Assembly (NCBI GenBank): GCA_949290515.1
Contig: CASERZ010000006.1
Span: forward strand, 1-64,000
Origin: an uncultured Christensenella sp.
GTDB taxonomy: Bacteria > Bacillota > Clostridia > Christensenellales > UBA3700
DNA: 64,000 nucleotides
Direction: 5' to 3'
The notes beneath the pieces are model-generated. The model saw nothing but the letters and a program-made list of their open reading frames with translations, was not told where the DNA came from and ran no database searches. The translations under genes were made by a program, and so were the position numbers. Of this stretch, positions 6,858-14,552 are shown in pieces; within the stretch, counting starts at the first letter, position 1, and each line of letters begins with the position of its first letter.

Positions 6858-7390
6858 AGAAAATAGTTTTAGTGTCTTCTACTTTCAGAAAACGCGGTAA
6901 TTCGGAAATTCTTGCCGACGAGTTTGAAAAGGGCGCGCTCGAGGGCGGAAACCAAGTCAAACGAATTAATCTTAGAGATATCGAGTTGAAATTCTGTATA
7001 GGCTGCCTGTCCTGTCTAAAAACGGGAAAGTGCGTGCAGAAAGATTCTGTAAACGCTTTGCTCGAAGACGTTGCACAGGCGGATATTCTCGTATTTGCTA
7101 CACCCGTATATTATTATGAAATGTCGGGACAGATGAAGACCTTTCTCGACAGGCTCAATCCTTTGTACGGTAGGGACAACGCTTTTAAAGAAGTCTATCT
7201 TATTGCAACGAGTGCAGAGGACGACAAACACGCTATGGACGGAGCGATAAAGGGTTTACAAGGCTGGATAGACTGCTTTGACGGCGTACGATTCAAAAAG
7301 GTAATATACGGTACAGGACTAGAAAAAACAGGCGAAGCGCAGGGAAGCAAAGCAGCAAAAGAGGCTTACGAAGTCGGCAAGTCAATATAA
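6854..7390 (+). CDS. NADPH-dependent FMN reductase / iron-sulfur flavoprotein family
   Basis: A 178-aa flavodoxin-fold protein. The N-terminal SSTFRKRGNSEILAD is the FMN phosphate-binding loop, and FCIGCLSCLKTGKC (about residues 46-60) is the Cys cluster common in clostridial members, which may hold an iron-sulfur cluster. ATPVYYYEMSGQMKTFLDRL is the conserved flavin-contacting segment. Likely roles are quinone, nitro or metal reduction; the true substrate is unknown. It overlaps the acetyltransferase by 4 bp and shares its promoter. Confidence 0.88.
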   Translation: MKKIVLVSSTFRKRGNSEILADEFEKGALEGGNQVKRINLRDIELKFCIGCLSCLKTGKCVQKDSVNALLEDVAQADILVFATPVYYYEMSGQMKTFLDRLNPLYGRDNAFKEVYLIATSAEDDKHAMDGAIKGLQGWIDCFDGVRFKKVIYGTGLEKTGEAQGSKAAKEAYEVGKSI

Positions 7391-7427
7391 AATTCAATCA
7401 AGAAAAATCTAAAAGAAGTAAAACAAT

Positions 7428-7754
7428 ATGTTATGTGATTTTACTTATTGCAATCCTACCAAATTGCATTTCGGACAAAACGCGCTCGACGCACTCAAAG
7501 AGGAATTGAAAAAATACGGACAGAAAGTTCTGCTTGCTTACGGCGGCGGGTCGATAAAGAAAAACGGTATTTACGACAAGGTAATGAAAGTACTTAAAGA
7601 GTGCGGCAAGACTGTAATCGAGGACGGCGGTGTTATGCCCAATCCTACATTGGAAAAACTCTGCGAGGGCGTAAGACTAGCAAGGGAAAACGTTACGTTC
7701 CGAGAAGAAAAGTCAAATCGCAGGATACAGACTGAATTCAAAGAGGTTATATGA
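7428..7754 (+). pseudogene. Truncated iron-containing alcohol dehydrogenase (N-terminal quarter)
   Basis: The first 90 or so residues match the start of the iron-dependent butanol/alcohol dehydrogenase family: FTYCNPTKLHFGQNAL, then LLAYGGGSIKKNGIYDKV and GGVMPNPTLEKLCEGVRLA. Homology stops at LARENV, just before the usual VDFILAVGGGSVID. The remaining 19 residues are unrelated and run into the next gene, overlapping its ATG. The family is normally about 390 aa, so the NAD-binding remainder and all iron ligands are missing. This looks like a deletion that joined the fragment to an upstream part of the following gene. Activity is not expected. Confidence 0.8.
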
Positions 7755-8229
7755 TTAAAATCAAATCTGTTGTGGACGAAAAAGCGCAAAAGTCGCTTGC
7801 TAAACATTCGTTGATTCTTTATGCGGTAATTCTTACAATCGGTATTGTCGGGCTTTTGGGTTATGTTATATGGAGCATTTATCCCGACAGCGAGGCGTCG
7901 AGCGTACTTTTGATATCTGCATTGCCGCTTGTCGTGGGACTGGTAATGTTGTTGTCGCTACGACAAAACGTCAAGAAAATGGCGCAAAACAATTATATCA
8001 ACGAATACGAATTCGATGAAGATTTTTCAACGTTGCCACTTATCAAAACGGAGAAGTAAAAGGCACTCACAAAGTGTATTACAACGAATTGCATAAGGTG
8101 AGAGAAAACGACGAATACATTTTTCTCTATCTCAATTCAAAGAGTGCCTATATCGTAGCGAAGTCCGACGCGACAGCAGAAGATTTAACTTCGCTCAGAC
8201 AGCTTTTGAATTTGAGAGATGACAAGTAA
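7751..8229 (+). pseudogene. Frameshifted YcxB-like membrane protein
   Basis: The first frame (7751-8059) encodes 102 aa with two hydrophobic segments (about residues 22-43 and 52-70) and ends early at FSTLPLIKTEK. Reading in the +2 frame from about 8035 gives TYQNGEVKGTHKVYYNELHK, then YIFLYLNSKSAYIV and a TAA at 8227-8229. That second part looks like the C-terminal domain of the YcxB-like family. A one-base indel near 8030-8045 would restore a single gene of about 160 aa. A sequencing or assembly error is the alternative explanation. RBS AGAGG precedes the ATG. Confidence 0.72.
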
Positions 8230-8360
8230 GATTCATTTTTATTATAGACCGCCTGATACGGCGGTATTTTTACTGTGTATTTCAATACTTAATGGTTTGA
8301 TATCTATATTTGAATAATTGTATTTTCTATCCATATAAATAAGGCAAATCTTACAAGAAA

Positions 8361-8412
8361 GCGCACAAACAAAAAGGCCGTCCACTTTCGGACGGTCTTT
8401 TTGGAGCTAACG
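8361..8412. repeat. 52-bp direct repeat: terminator plus tRNA 3' end, copy A
   Basis: It matches 8659-8710 at 50 of 52 positions, including the terminator hairpin and TGGAGCTAACG, which is the reverse complement of the tRNA-Thr acceptor end plus CCA. No tRNA body follows here, so this is a relic or recombination scar. Confidence 0.75.
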
Positions 8413-8448
8413 GTTCGCTCACCTCGACAGAATACCTACGCTTACGAG

Positions 8449-8553
8449 GTATCGAAAGCGTAAGGCAAAATGTCGGGTTCGCTCCATACCGACCAAACGA
8501 AACGGTGTATATTCGACAAGCGAATAAAACCGTTTGTCGGTACTGTTTTAATT
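8449..8553. repeat. Structured 105-bp dispersed repeat, copy 2
   Basis: Near-identical to 1-105. TACCGAC (8487-8493) and AAACGGT (8500-8506) pair with ACCGTTTGTCGGTA (8529-8542). The G-to-C change in one arm is matched by C-to-G in the other. An extra small hairpin, CTTACG...CGTAAG, precedes it at 8441-8464. Confidence 0.75.
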
Positions 8554-8670
8554 TGATTGGGTATTACATTTTGTTTCATACTGACTGAGTGTAATATGTC
8601 AGAAATGTTTAGTTTGTTTGAATTCTTATAATCAGATATGTATCGTGTCTTTCAGTTAGCGCACAAACAA

Positions 8671-8700
8671 AAAGGCCGTCTATTTTCGGACGGTCTTTTT
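8671..8700 (-). terminator. Terminator of tRNA-Thr
   Basis: On the minus strand GACCGTCC and the complementary GGACGGCC-type arm form the stem directly after the tRNA 3' end, followed by TTTTTG. Confidence 0.8.
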
Positions 8701-8775
8701 GGAGCTAACGAGCAGATTCGAACTGCCGACCTCATCATTACCAATGATGTGCGCTACCTGCTGCGCCACGTTAGC
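8700..8775 (-). tRNA. tRNA-Thr(GGT)
   Basis: The reverse complement folds as a full 76-nt cloverleaf. The acceptor stem is GCTAACG/CGTTAGC with discriminator T, and CCA is encoded. The anticodon loop TTGGTAA sits on a CATCA/TGATG stem, giving anticodon GGT. The T-loop is GTTCGAATC. The terminator follows immediately. Confidence 0.93.
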
Positions 8776-8795
8776 ATATTTAATTATAATATTTT

Positions 8796-8842
8796 CGCCA
8801 CGTTAGCATATCAATTTTGATAGCTGCGCCACGTTGGCATAT
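8796..8842 (-). repeat. Two partial copies of the tRNA-Thr 5' end
   Basis: On the minus strand ATATGCTAACGTGGCG (8796-8811) and ATATGCCAACGTGGCGCAGC (8823-8842) repeat the first bases of the tRNA and its 5' flank, upstream of the true gene. The rest of the tRNA is absent in both. Confidence 0.7.
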
Positions 8843-9173
8843 TGCTTTTCACAAGCGGAAATCTTTTTCCTTGCCTATCTATTATAATGTAAAGACTTTG
8901 TCGTGTCAATTGTTTTTTTGTAATTCGCAAAACAGTTTTTTATTGCAGTTTTGAGGTATACAAGAGGGCAGGAGTGTAAGTTGCGTGTGCTCTCACGTAC
9001 GGGTGAGTATGTGCGCTTTGCGTATGCGCGCTACCCCCTATTTATACAATTTACCCAAGACTTAAATTGTATAAATACTCTAATTATAATAAATTAATAT
9101 GCGCAATATGTGTGCGCGTAAGATGAAGAGCAGTTTTTTAATGACAGACTCAAAATGTTGTCGGTATACGTTT
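8843..9173. other. Intergenic region, hairpin repeat only
   Basis: Apart from hairpin repeat copy 3 and an imperfect GACTC...GAGTC hairpin just after the helicase loader stop (9130-9177), nothing coding was seen. Confidence 0.6.
9039..9077. repeat. Hairpin repeat family, copy 3
   Basis: TATTTATACAATTTA (9039-9053) and TAAATTGTATAAATA (9063-9077), loop CCCAAGACT. The 15-bp stem is perfect. GC-rich alternating sequence lies on its left side (8978-9032) and a shorter stretch on the right. Confidence 0.85.
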
Positions 9174-10106
9174 TCAGAGTCTTCTCAAATCTTCCCCCTG
9201 TATGTAGCCTACGCTGATAGAATAAGTTTTGTCGGCAATTTTAGAAAGCAGGGCGGAGCCGTAACGGTTGACGAGTTGTTGTCCGTCGAGTTGAGTGAGA
9301 AACATTGTTTTTTTGTTTTCGCCCAGGCGTTTTTCCAAAGTTGAGAGCAGATATTCGACAGTTACGTTTTTGTATATAGGCTCTGCGCCGAGATTGTCTA
9401 CGATAAGCATCTCGCACGCAAGTACGTAATCGTATGCCTTTCTCAAAGCCGTATCCTTTCTAGTGTGTTTGTCAAGGAATATGTTGACCAATTCGAAAGA
9501 CGTGAGATACATCACGCTTACGTTTTTGTCGAGAAGGTCATTGGCGATAGCGGCCGCGAGAGAAGTTTTGCCTACTCCGCTGGCACCGCACAACAGAAAA
9601 CAGTTGTATTTCGTAGTGTGGAATTTATTGACCACCGCTTGCATTTTTGCATACAGTTTGTTCATACCCGCCGCCTGAGGCGCGCCGTTTGTTGCAAAGG
9701 TGTTGTCTTTGAATGTAAACTCGGGCATAGGGGAAAGACTTGCGTTTTGTCTTATAAGCTTGTTGTATTCTGCGACAAGGCATTTGCAAGGCTTTTTGTC
9801 GAGATATCCCGTATCTTTGCATAGAGGACAAGTGTAGGTTGACGTAAATTTTATACCGTTGGCGTTGATATAATCTCTGATATATTTATCGGTATCCGAA
9901 AGACGCGCGCTGATTTCCTCGCAAGGTTTTTTGAGCGCGGTATTTCTCGAAACTTCGAGTTCGAGAGATTTTTTTATTTTGATTTTTTCTTTTAAATCGG
10001 GGTGAGCTGCGAGTATCTCTTCGTAATTCTTCTGAGCGCGCTCTTTTGCAATAGTACGCCTAGAGTTGAGAATGGACTCCAGCTTTTTGTCAAAGTAGTT
10101 TATCAT
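9174..10106 (-). CDS. dnaI: DnaC/DnaI-like helicase loader ATPase
   Basis: A 310-aa AAA+ ATPase of the DnaC/DnaI/IstB group, which loads the replicative helicase. It has a coiled N-terminal part, a zinc-type cluster CPLCKDTGYLDKKPCKC (about residues 93-109), Walker A CGASGVGKTS, Walker B MLIVDNLGAEP, and the arginine-rich end typical of loaders. The ATG at 10106 has CGAGG seven bases upstream; a TTG two codons earlier is possible but overlaps the stop of the preceding gene. It is coupled to the DnaD-domain gene, and the pair matches the Gram-positive DnaB-DnaI primosome partnership. IstB of transposons is unlikely because no transposase is adjacent. Confidence 0.87.
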   Translation of the reverse strand: MINYFDKKLESILNSRRTIAKERAQKNYEEILAAHPDLKEKIKIKKSLELEVSRNTALKKPCEEISARLSDTDKYIRDYINANGIKFTSTYTCPLCKDTGYLDKKPCKCLVAEYNKLIRQNASLSPMPEFTFKDNTFATNGAPQAAGMNKLYAKMQAVVNKFHTTKYNCFLLCGASGVGKTSLAAAIANDLLDKNVSVMYLTSFELVNIFLDKHTRKDTALRKAYDYVLACEMLIVDNLGAEPIYKNVTVEYLLSTLEKRLGENKKTMFLTQLDGQQLVNRYGSALLSKIADKTYSISVGYIQGEDLRRL

Positions 10107-10108
10107 AA

Positions 10109-11533
10109 TCAAACCTCGATTTCGTCAAGCTCATCGAGAGAATAGAAGTAATCCCCGAGCTGTTCTTTTGTGTATTGAGTTTGCGTTTGAGCGGGCGTCG
10201 AAGAGGAGGGAGTGACAAAACCTTTGGCTTGTTCGACGGTATATACGTTGTTGCTCTTCCATTTTGCTAGAAGATTGTTGAGTGCGGACAGCGGTTTTCC
10301 CTGACAAAGGCTTGCGCCGTATTCTATCAACTCGTAGTCGAAGTTCCATTGACTTGTCCAAACCTTGTACATATCTCTGTCTGCCATATTTACGTTACGG
10401 CTGAAGCCTGTAAGCTCGATAATCTTTTTGATAGCCATATCTCGTTGCATAAGCATAGCGAGATGCTCGTTGATTGCCTGAGTGGTAACGCAGCCTTCGG
10501 TGTAGAATTTGAGCATACTCTTGTTCATTGCCTCGAGAGTGCGGATTGACTTATTGAAACAATATTCCGCAACGAGCATAATCGCGTTTTCGTCAAAGCC
10601 TTTGCCCAGCCAGCTGCTGATATACTTCTCGACTATGTATTCTATATTCTCATAATACAGACCGAGCGTTTTGTTGACGTTGACTGCAAGCTTATACATA
10701 GCCTGCTTGTTGTTGAGATAGTTTTCCATCTCGATGACGCTCATAGCGTTATTGCGGTACAACTCGTCCAACAAGCTGTCCAGACGAGAGAAGCCTCCTT
10801 TGTTTTTGAGTGATTTTGCGGCATAGAGAATAGCGTCGAGAGCAAATCCCCAGCTGCTTGTCCACTTGATATAGAGATTTTTGTCTTCAAGGTCGACTTC
10901 GGATTTTTTGCCTACCGCCTTGCATATCATACGGATAGCTTCGTTGACGGTTTCGAGCTGTTTGATTTTTTCTTCTACGTCTTCGAGTGTGCGCACCCCT
11001 TCTTCTATCCAGTTTTTCGCGACGGCAAGAATATATTTAGTCTTTATGTTTTCTCCCTTGAGGTTTACGCAGTATCGCGCAATCATAATGAGAGTTTCGG
11101 GTTTGATTTTAGTTTCTTCGATAAAGTCGTAATATACGGTGTACTGGTTGCTGTTGGCAAAGTTTACAGAAGGGAAAAGCGATTGAAGCTGAGTGTTGAA
11201 GTCGGCATACTTTTCCTTTTTATAGTGGCGCGCGTAAGCACTTCTGATGTTTTTAAACTGCACTTCCATAGGAGATTCGGAAATAATATTGACAAGACCT
11301 TTGTCGCTGAGTTCCTTGAAGGCAGTATTCAGCTCGTCCTCTGTAAGTCCGAGAAAGTCGCACATATATGACGGGCTGTTGTCGGGAGAGAGAGTTTCCG
11401 TGCTCATAGACAGACCGAGCAGGTAAACTTTGATTTCCTGTTCGGAGCAGTCGTTCATATAATTGAGAATGAAGTTTTTGTCGAGCTGTACGGTGCTTTG
11501 CTCGTAATCCTTGCTAAAAGAACACAAACTCAT
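10109..11533 (-). CDS. dnaB: DnaB/DnaD-type replication initiation and membrane attachment protein
   Basis: A 474-aa protein with an N-terminal winged-helix region (about residues 15-95) and two DnaD-like domains. The first contains KWTSSWGFALDAILYAAKSL near residue 230, the second VWTSQWNFDYELIEYGASL near residue 400, each with the Y-K/I-x-W-T-S-x-W motif and preceded by a helical RTLE segment. In Bacillus, DnaB and DnaD remodel origin DNA and recruit the helicase-loader complex. Here it directly precedes the DnaI-like loader. AAGGAGATATTT precedes the ATG. Whether this is functionally DnaB or DnaD cannot be settled by sequence; the double DnaD domain favours DnaB. Confidence 0.85.
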   Translation of the reverse strand: MSLCSFSKDYEQSTVQLDKNFILNYMNDCSEQEIKVYLLGLSMSTETLSPDNSPSYMCDFLGLTEDELNTAFKELSDKGLVNIISESPMEVQFKNIRSAYARHYKKEKYADFNTQLQSLFPSVNFANSNQYTVYYDFIEETKIKPETLIMIARYCVNLKGENIKTKYILAVAKNWIEEGVRTLEDVEEKIKQLETVNEAIRMICKAVGKKSEVDLEDKNLYIKWTSSWGFALDAILYAAKSLKNKGGFSRLDSLLDELYRNNAMSVIEMENYLNNKQAMYKLAVNVNKTLGLYYENIEYIVEKYISSWLGKGFDENAIMLVAEYCFNKSIRTLEAMNKSMLKFYTEGCVTTQAINEHLAMLMQRDMAIKKIIELTGFSRNVNMADRDMYKVWTSQWNFDYELIEYGASLCQGKPLSALNNLLAKWKSNNVYTVEQAKGFVTPSSSTPAQTQTQYTKEQLGDYFYSLDELDEIEV

Positions 11534-11634
11534 AAATATCTCCTTGAAATACGCGTCAATATATGATAGAATAAAATCAAACCAAACTATATATTAATAT
11601 AGCACAGATTTTTCAAAATAAAAAGGTAAATTTA

Positions 11635-11655
11635 TTGTGTTTTTTTAAAACACAA
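11635..11655. promoter_or_regulatory. Perfect dyad between divergent dnaB and ABC genes
   Basis: TTGTGTTTT and AAAACACAA surround three T bases. It lies midway between the dnaB and ABC transporter starts. It could be an operator or a weak bidirectional terminator. Confidence 0.35.
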
Positions 11656-11699
11656 AATATAGTGCCCGAATATTTTTTCGGCACAATTATAGGAAGATT

Positions 11700-12653
11700 A
11701 TGAAAGCAATAGAGATAATCGACGTAAACAAAACGTACAAAGACAATAAGAAAAAGTCGCTTGCCGTGCACGCCGTAAAAAACGTAACTCTCGATATAGA
11801 AGAGGGGGAGATTTTCGGACTTCTGGGTTCGAACGGCGCGGGTAAGACAACTCTTATCAAGCTTATTCTCGGACTTATAAAAGCCGATGAGGGTAAGATA
11901 CTCATTGAGGGCTACGACGTGGAAAAGTCCAGAGAGAAAGCACTCGTTGCCGTAGGCGCGATAGTCGAAGAGCCTACGCTTTTCAACGATTTTACGGGTT
12001 GGGAAAATCTCAAGTATTTTGCCCGTTTGCAAAACTCGGGCATCAGCGAAGAAAAGCTGCGCTCGATAGTCGAACTCGTCGGACTAAAAGACAGAATAGA
12101 CAGCAGATTCAGGAGCTATTCTTTGGGTATGAAACAACGACTCGGAATAGCTCAGGCAATAATGCATTCTCCCAGAATACTCATACTTGACGAGCCTACA
12201 AACGGTCTCGACCCCAGCGGCATAGTCGAGATGAGAGAACTTTTTATAAAACTCAAAAACGAACTCGGCATTACGATAGTCATATCATCGCATATACTCT
12301 CAGAAATGCAGCAGCTTTGCGACAGAGTTGCGTTTATGGTGAGCGGAGAAGTAAAGGCAGTCAAGACTATGGAAGAAGTGAATTACGGCGTGGATAAACT
12401 CAAAAAGTATTCTGTAGAGTGCAGCGACGTGCAAAAAGCATACGAGCTTATAAAAGAAACAGGACTTTTCGTAAGCAAAGAAAGCGACAATCTGATCGTA
12501 AGGGCAGGACACGCCGAGATAGCGCAAATCGTCAAAATTCTTACCGCAAACGGCATTGATATTTACGGACTGGTAAAACTCAAAAGAAGACTGGAAGACT
12601 TGTACAAAGAGATGTCTGTACCTCAGGATACGGTCAAAGGAGACGCGCAATGA
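11700..12653 (+). CDS. ABC transporter ATP-binding protein
   Basis: A 317-aa ABC-2 type ATPase. Walker A is GLLGSNGAGKTTL, the signature SLGMKQRLGIAQA, and Walker B ILILDEPTNGLDPSG with the H-loop in ISSHILSEM. The C-terminal 90 residues form the accessory domain usual for drug or lantibiotic exporters (CcmA/BcrA type). It overlaps the permease gene by 4 bp, so both form one transporter. AGGAAG precedes the ATG. The cargo is unknown. Confidence 0.92.
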   Translation: MKAIEIIDVNKTYKDNKKKSLAVHAVKNVTLDIEEGEIFGLLGSNGAGKTTLIKLILGLIKADEGKILIEGYDVEKSREKALVAVGAIVEEPTLFNDFTGWENLKYFARLQNSGISEEKLRSIVELVGLKDRIDSRFRSYSLGMKQRLGIAQAIMHSPRILILDEPTNGLDPSGIVEMRELFIKLKNELGITIVISSHILSEMQQLCDRVAFMVSGEVKAVKTMEEVNYGVDKLKKYSVECSDVQKAYELIKETGLFVSKESDNLIVRAGHAEIAQIVKILTANGIDIYGLVKLKRRLEDLYKEMSVPQDTVKGDAQ

Positions 12654-13684
12654 AAAGCTTTAACAATCTTCTTAAATGCGAGTTTTACAAAATCAACAGA
12701 AAAAAGACTTTGCTCAAAGTAGGCATAGCAGTCGTAGTAATCATACTTTTGGTAATGATAGCGGGACTTGCAATGGACTATTTTATAAAGCAATCGGGCG
12801 TACAGGATGTCAGTTCGGATTACGAAAGGCAGATTGCGATTCTCGAAATGCAGCTTGACGAGATACAAGCCAAAAAGGAGAGCAGTGTGCTTTACAAGCT
12901 TATTATAGTCAACGAAGAGTATGCCGTACGCGCTCAGATTACTTACTATAAATTTATGCTTGAAAACAACGTGCCCGCAGGAGCGGTAACACCCTATTCG
13001 CTAGGAGATATAACTGCGCTCATATCGTCAAACTACTATTCTTTTGCCAGCGTATGCGCTACGACTATGATGACGCTTTTGATTGTTTTCATAATTGTTA
13101 TGGCAAGCAAGAATACCATAGGCGAGTTCAACAACGGAACTATGAAAATGCAGCTTATACGTCCTGTCAGCCGCAATAAATTCTTTACTGCAAAGTGGCT
13201 GAGCGTTTATGTGGTAAGCGAGGGGATATTGCTTTTCAGTATGATAATATCCTTCCTTGTAGGCTTGATTGCATTCGGCGGAAGCAGTCCCGACGTTTTG
13301 ATTATTGCCAATGCGACGGGCGCGCTGAGAGTGCATCCGATTGCCGCGCTGATAATAAACTTCTTGCTTAAAAGCGTACAGCTTTTTGCGCTTCTTCAGT
13401 TGACGATGTTTGTCAATCTTCTGTGCAAGCGCAACGCTCTCGCGATAACTATAAATATCCTGATAATGCTGGTTGACCTCGGTGTGCTTGCCGAAACAAT
13501 TGCCGCAGTTCCCTACGTGGGCTTTGTAGGTTTCTTTATGAACGTCAACTGGGAGAGCGTATTGAGTACGGCAAGTCCTATGCTAAGAGGCTTGACGCTG
13601 TGGTCTATGATACCTGTGACGCTGGCGTGGGTAGCCTTCTTTACGGTTATGAACTACAGGAATTTTGCGCGAAAAGAAATTTAA
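12650..13684 (+). CDS. ABC-2 type transporter permease
   Basis: The 344-aa membrane partner of the preceding ATPase. One N-terminal helix (about residues 22-46) is followed by an extracytoplasmic loop with a coiled region, then five or so helices from residue 138 onward (VCATTMMTLLIVFIIVM, ILLFSMIISFLVGLIAF and others). The sequence NTIGEFNNGTMKMQLIRPVSR is the conserved coupling segment of ABC-2 permeases. The gene ends at a clear terminator. Regulators are absent nearby. Confidence 0.88.
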   Translation: MKSFNNLLKCEFYKINRKKTLLKVGIAVVVIILLVMIAGLAMDYFIKQSGVQDVSSDYERQIAILEMQLDEIQAKKESSVLYKLIIVNEEYAVRAQITYYKFMLENNVPAGAVTPYSLGDITALISSNYYSFASVCATTMMTLLIVFIIVMASKNTIGEFNNGTMKMQLIRPVSRNKFFTAKWLSVYVVSEGILLFSMIISFLVGLIAFGGSSPDVLIIANATGALRVHPIAALIINFLLKSVQLFALLQLTMFVNLLCKRNALAITINILIMLVDLGVLAETIAAVPYVGFVGFFMNVNWESVLSTASPMLRGLTLWSMIPVTLAWVAFFTVMNYRNFARKEI

Positions 13685-13724
13685 AAGGGACGTTTGTCCA
13701 AGCGATGATTATTGATATAAAATA

Positions 13725-13762
13725 AAAACGTATAAATCCCCTTGTTTATTTATACGTTTTTG
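13725..13762 (+). terminator. Terminator of the ABC operon
   Basis: AAAACGTATAAAT (13725-13737) and ATTTATACGTTTT (13748-13760) make a perfect 13-bp stem with a T-run at the end of the right arm. Confidence 0.8.
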
Positions 13763-13846
13763 AAAATAATCAAAAAATAATAAATATTTAAACGCGTAAC
13801 ACGCACTAGAAGCAGACTTTGTTTTTTCTGACAACATATTGATGAA

Positions 13847-13879
13847 AATACGGCGATTGCTTAAAGCAATTGCCGTATT
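13847..13879. repeat. Long perfect hairpin of unknown role
   Basis: AATACGGCGATTGCTT (13847-13862) pairs with AAGCAATTGCCGTATT (13864-13879) with one G-T wobble. There is no T-run on the plus strand, and TTTTC follows on the minus strand. It may be a back-up terminator for the small gene at 13983. Confidence 0.5.
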
Positions 13880-13912
13880 CATTTAATTACAGACGAGATA
13901 ATTAAAACTAAA

Positions 13913-13936
13913 AACGGCACCTTTTCGGGTGCCGTT
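13913..13936 (-). terminator. Terminator of the 86-aa gene
   Basis: AACGGCACC and GGTGCCGTT form a 9-bp GC-rich stem; on the minus strand TTTTTAGTTTT follows. Confidence 0.8.
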
Positions 13937-13982
13937 AAATTGGTTTTGAATTATAAAATTTTTGCAATTGATAATAATAGTG

Positions 13983-14243
13983 TCAGTCTTCCTTGCAGTC
14001 TTCGACAATAAGCATATCGTAGTCGAGCGTTTCGATAAAATCGCTCTGTCTGAATTTTGTGTTGTGAAAATTCTTGAAATTTTTGTAATGCTGTTCGATG
14101 ACTACGGGGTTAGGCGCGTCGAGTATGTGACAAATATCTCTCAGCCACAATTCGTACGATTCCATTGTGAGAGGGAGAGTGGATTTGTATAGAGTGTCTT
14201 TTGCGATTTTGTCGCCGTTCATAAGTCTTGCCCAAATTTTCAT
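13983..14243 (-). CDS. Small acidic protein of unknown function, apparently leaderless
   Basis: An 86-aa soluble protein starting MKIWARLMNGDKIAKDTLYK and ending in acidic VEDCKED. I see no named domain; predicted helices and the YELWLRDICHILDAPNPVVI block suggest a compact folded domain. It reminds me of short conserved hypothetical proteins in Clostridia, but this cannot be checked here. The start at 14243 is chosen because the -10 box lies 6 nt upstream, so transcription should start at the ATG itself. No Shine-Dalgarno sequence is present. A proper terminator follows the gene. Confidence 0.75.
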   Translation of the reverse strand: MKIWARLMNGDKIAKDTLYKSTLPLTMESYELWLRDICHILDAPNPVVIEQHYKNFKNFHNTKFRQSDFIETLDYDMLIVEDCKED

Positions 14244-14249
14244 ACCATT

Positions 14250-14278
14250 AGTGTACATTAGCAAAGACGAGTTGTCAA
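14250..14278 (-). promoter_or_regulatory. Promoter of the leaderless 86-aa gene
   Basis: On the minus strand TTGACA (14273-14278), 17-nt spacer and TACACT (14250-14255), then AATGGT and ATG. The +1 position is predicted at or within one base of the start codon. Confidence 0.65.
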
Positions 14279-14488
14279 GTTTTGCGACAGGGGGTGATTT
14301 TTGCGGAGCAAAAAACTTTTAAAGCGAAAGTTTTGCATTGCTTTGAGAAAAGCTCAGCGACGGCTTGCGAGGCAATACGCGCCGATGGCTACTCGTTATT
14401 TACGCAAATAGGCTTCTAAAATAGTGTTTGATTGTCTTCAAGCGCGGTATTTTGACAAAATTGTTAATTAAAAGAAAAGCCAAAACTA
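14279..14488. other. Intergenic region, nothing recognised
   Basis: No gene, tRNA or clear hairpin was found. TTGTTAATTAA at 14461 resembles one half of a Rex box, but the other half is poor. Confidence 0.5.
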
Positions 14489-14518
14489 TTGACAAATCGG
14501 CTCAATGTTGATTAAAAT
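14489..14518 (+). promoter_or_regulatory. Promoter of rex
   Basis: TTGACA (14489-14494), 18-nt spacer, TAAAAT (14513-14518). A Rex half-site-like TTGTTAA lies just upstream at 14461, so autoregulation is possible but weakly supported. Confidence 0.6.
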
Positions 14519-14552
14519 ATTATATGTTATAAGGGTAAAGGAGGTGTGCGAT

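Noticed and set aside
8638-8820. Plus-strand frame across the tRNA
   Set aside because: It overlaps tRNA-Thr and its terminator; the LIITNDVRYLLRH-like text is translated tRNA.
9174-10106. DnaI-like gene as a transposon IstB
   Set aside because: No IstA transposase or inverted repeats are near; the partner is a DnaD-domain protein.
14461-14478. Rex operator upstream of rex
   Set aside because: Only the left half (TTGTTAA) fits; the right half is poor, so it is not listed as a site.
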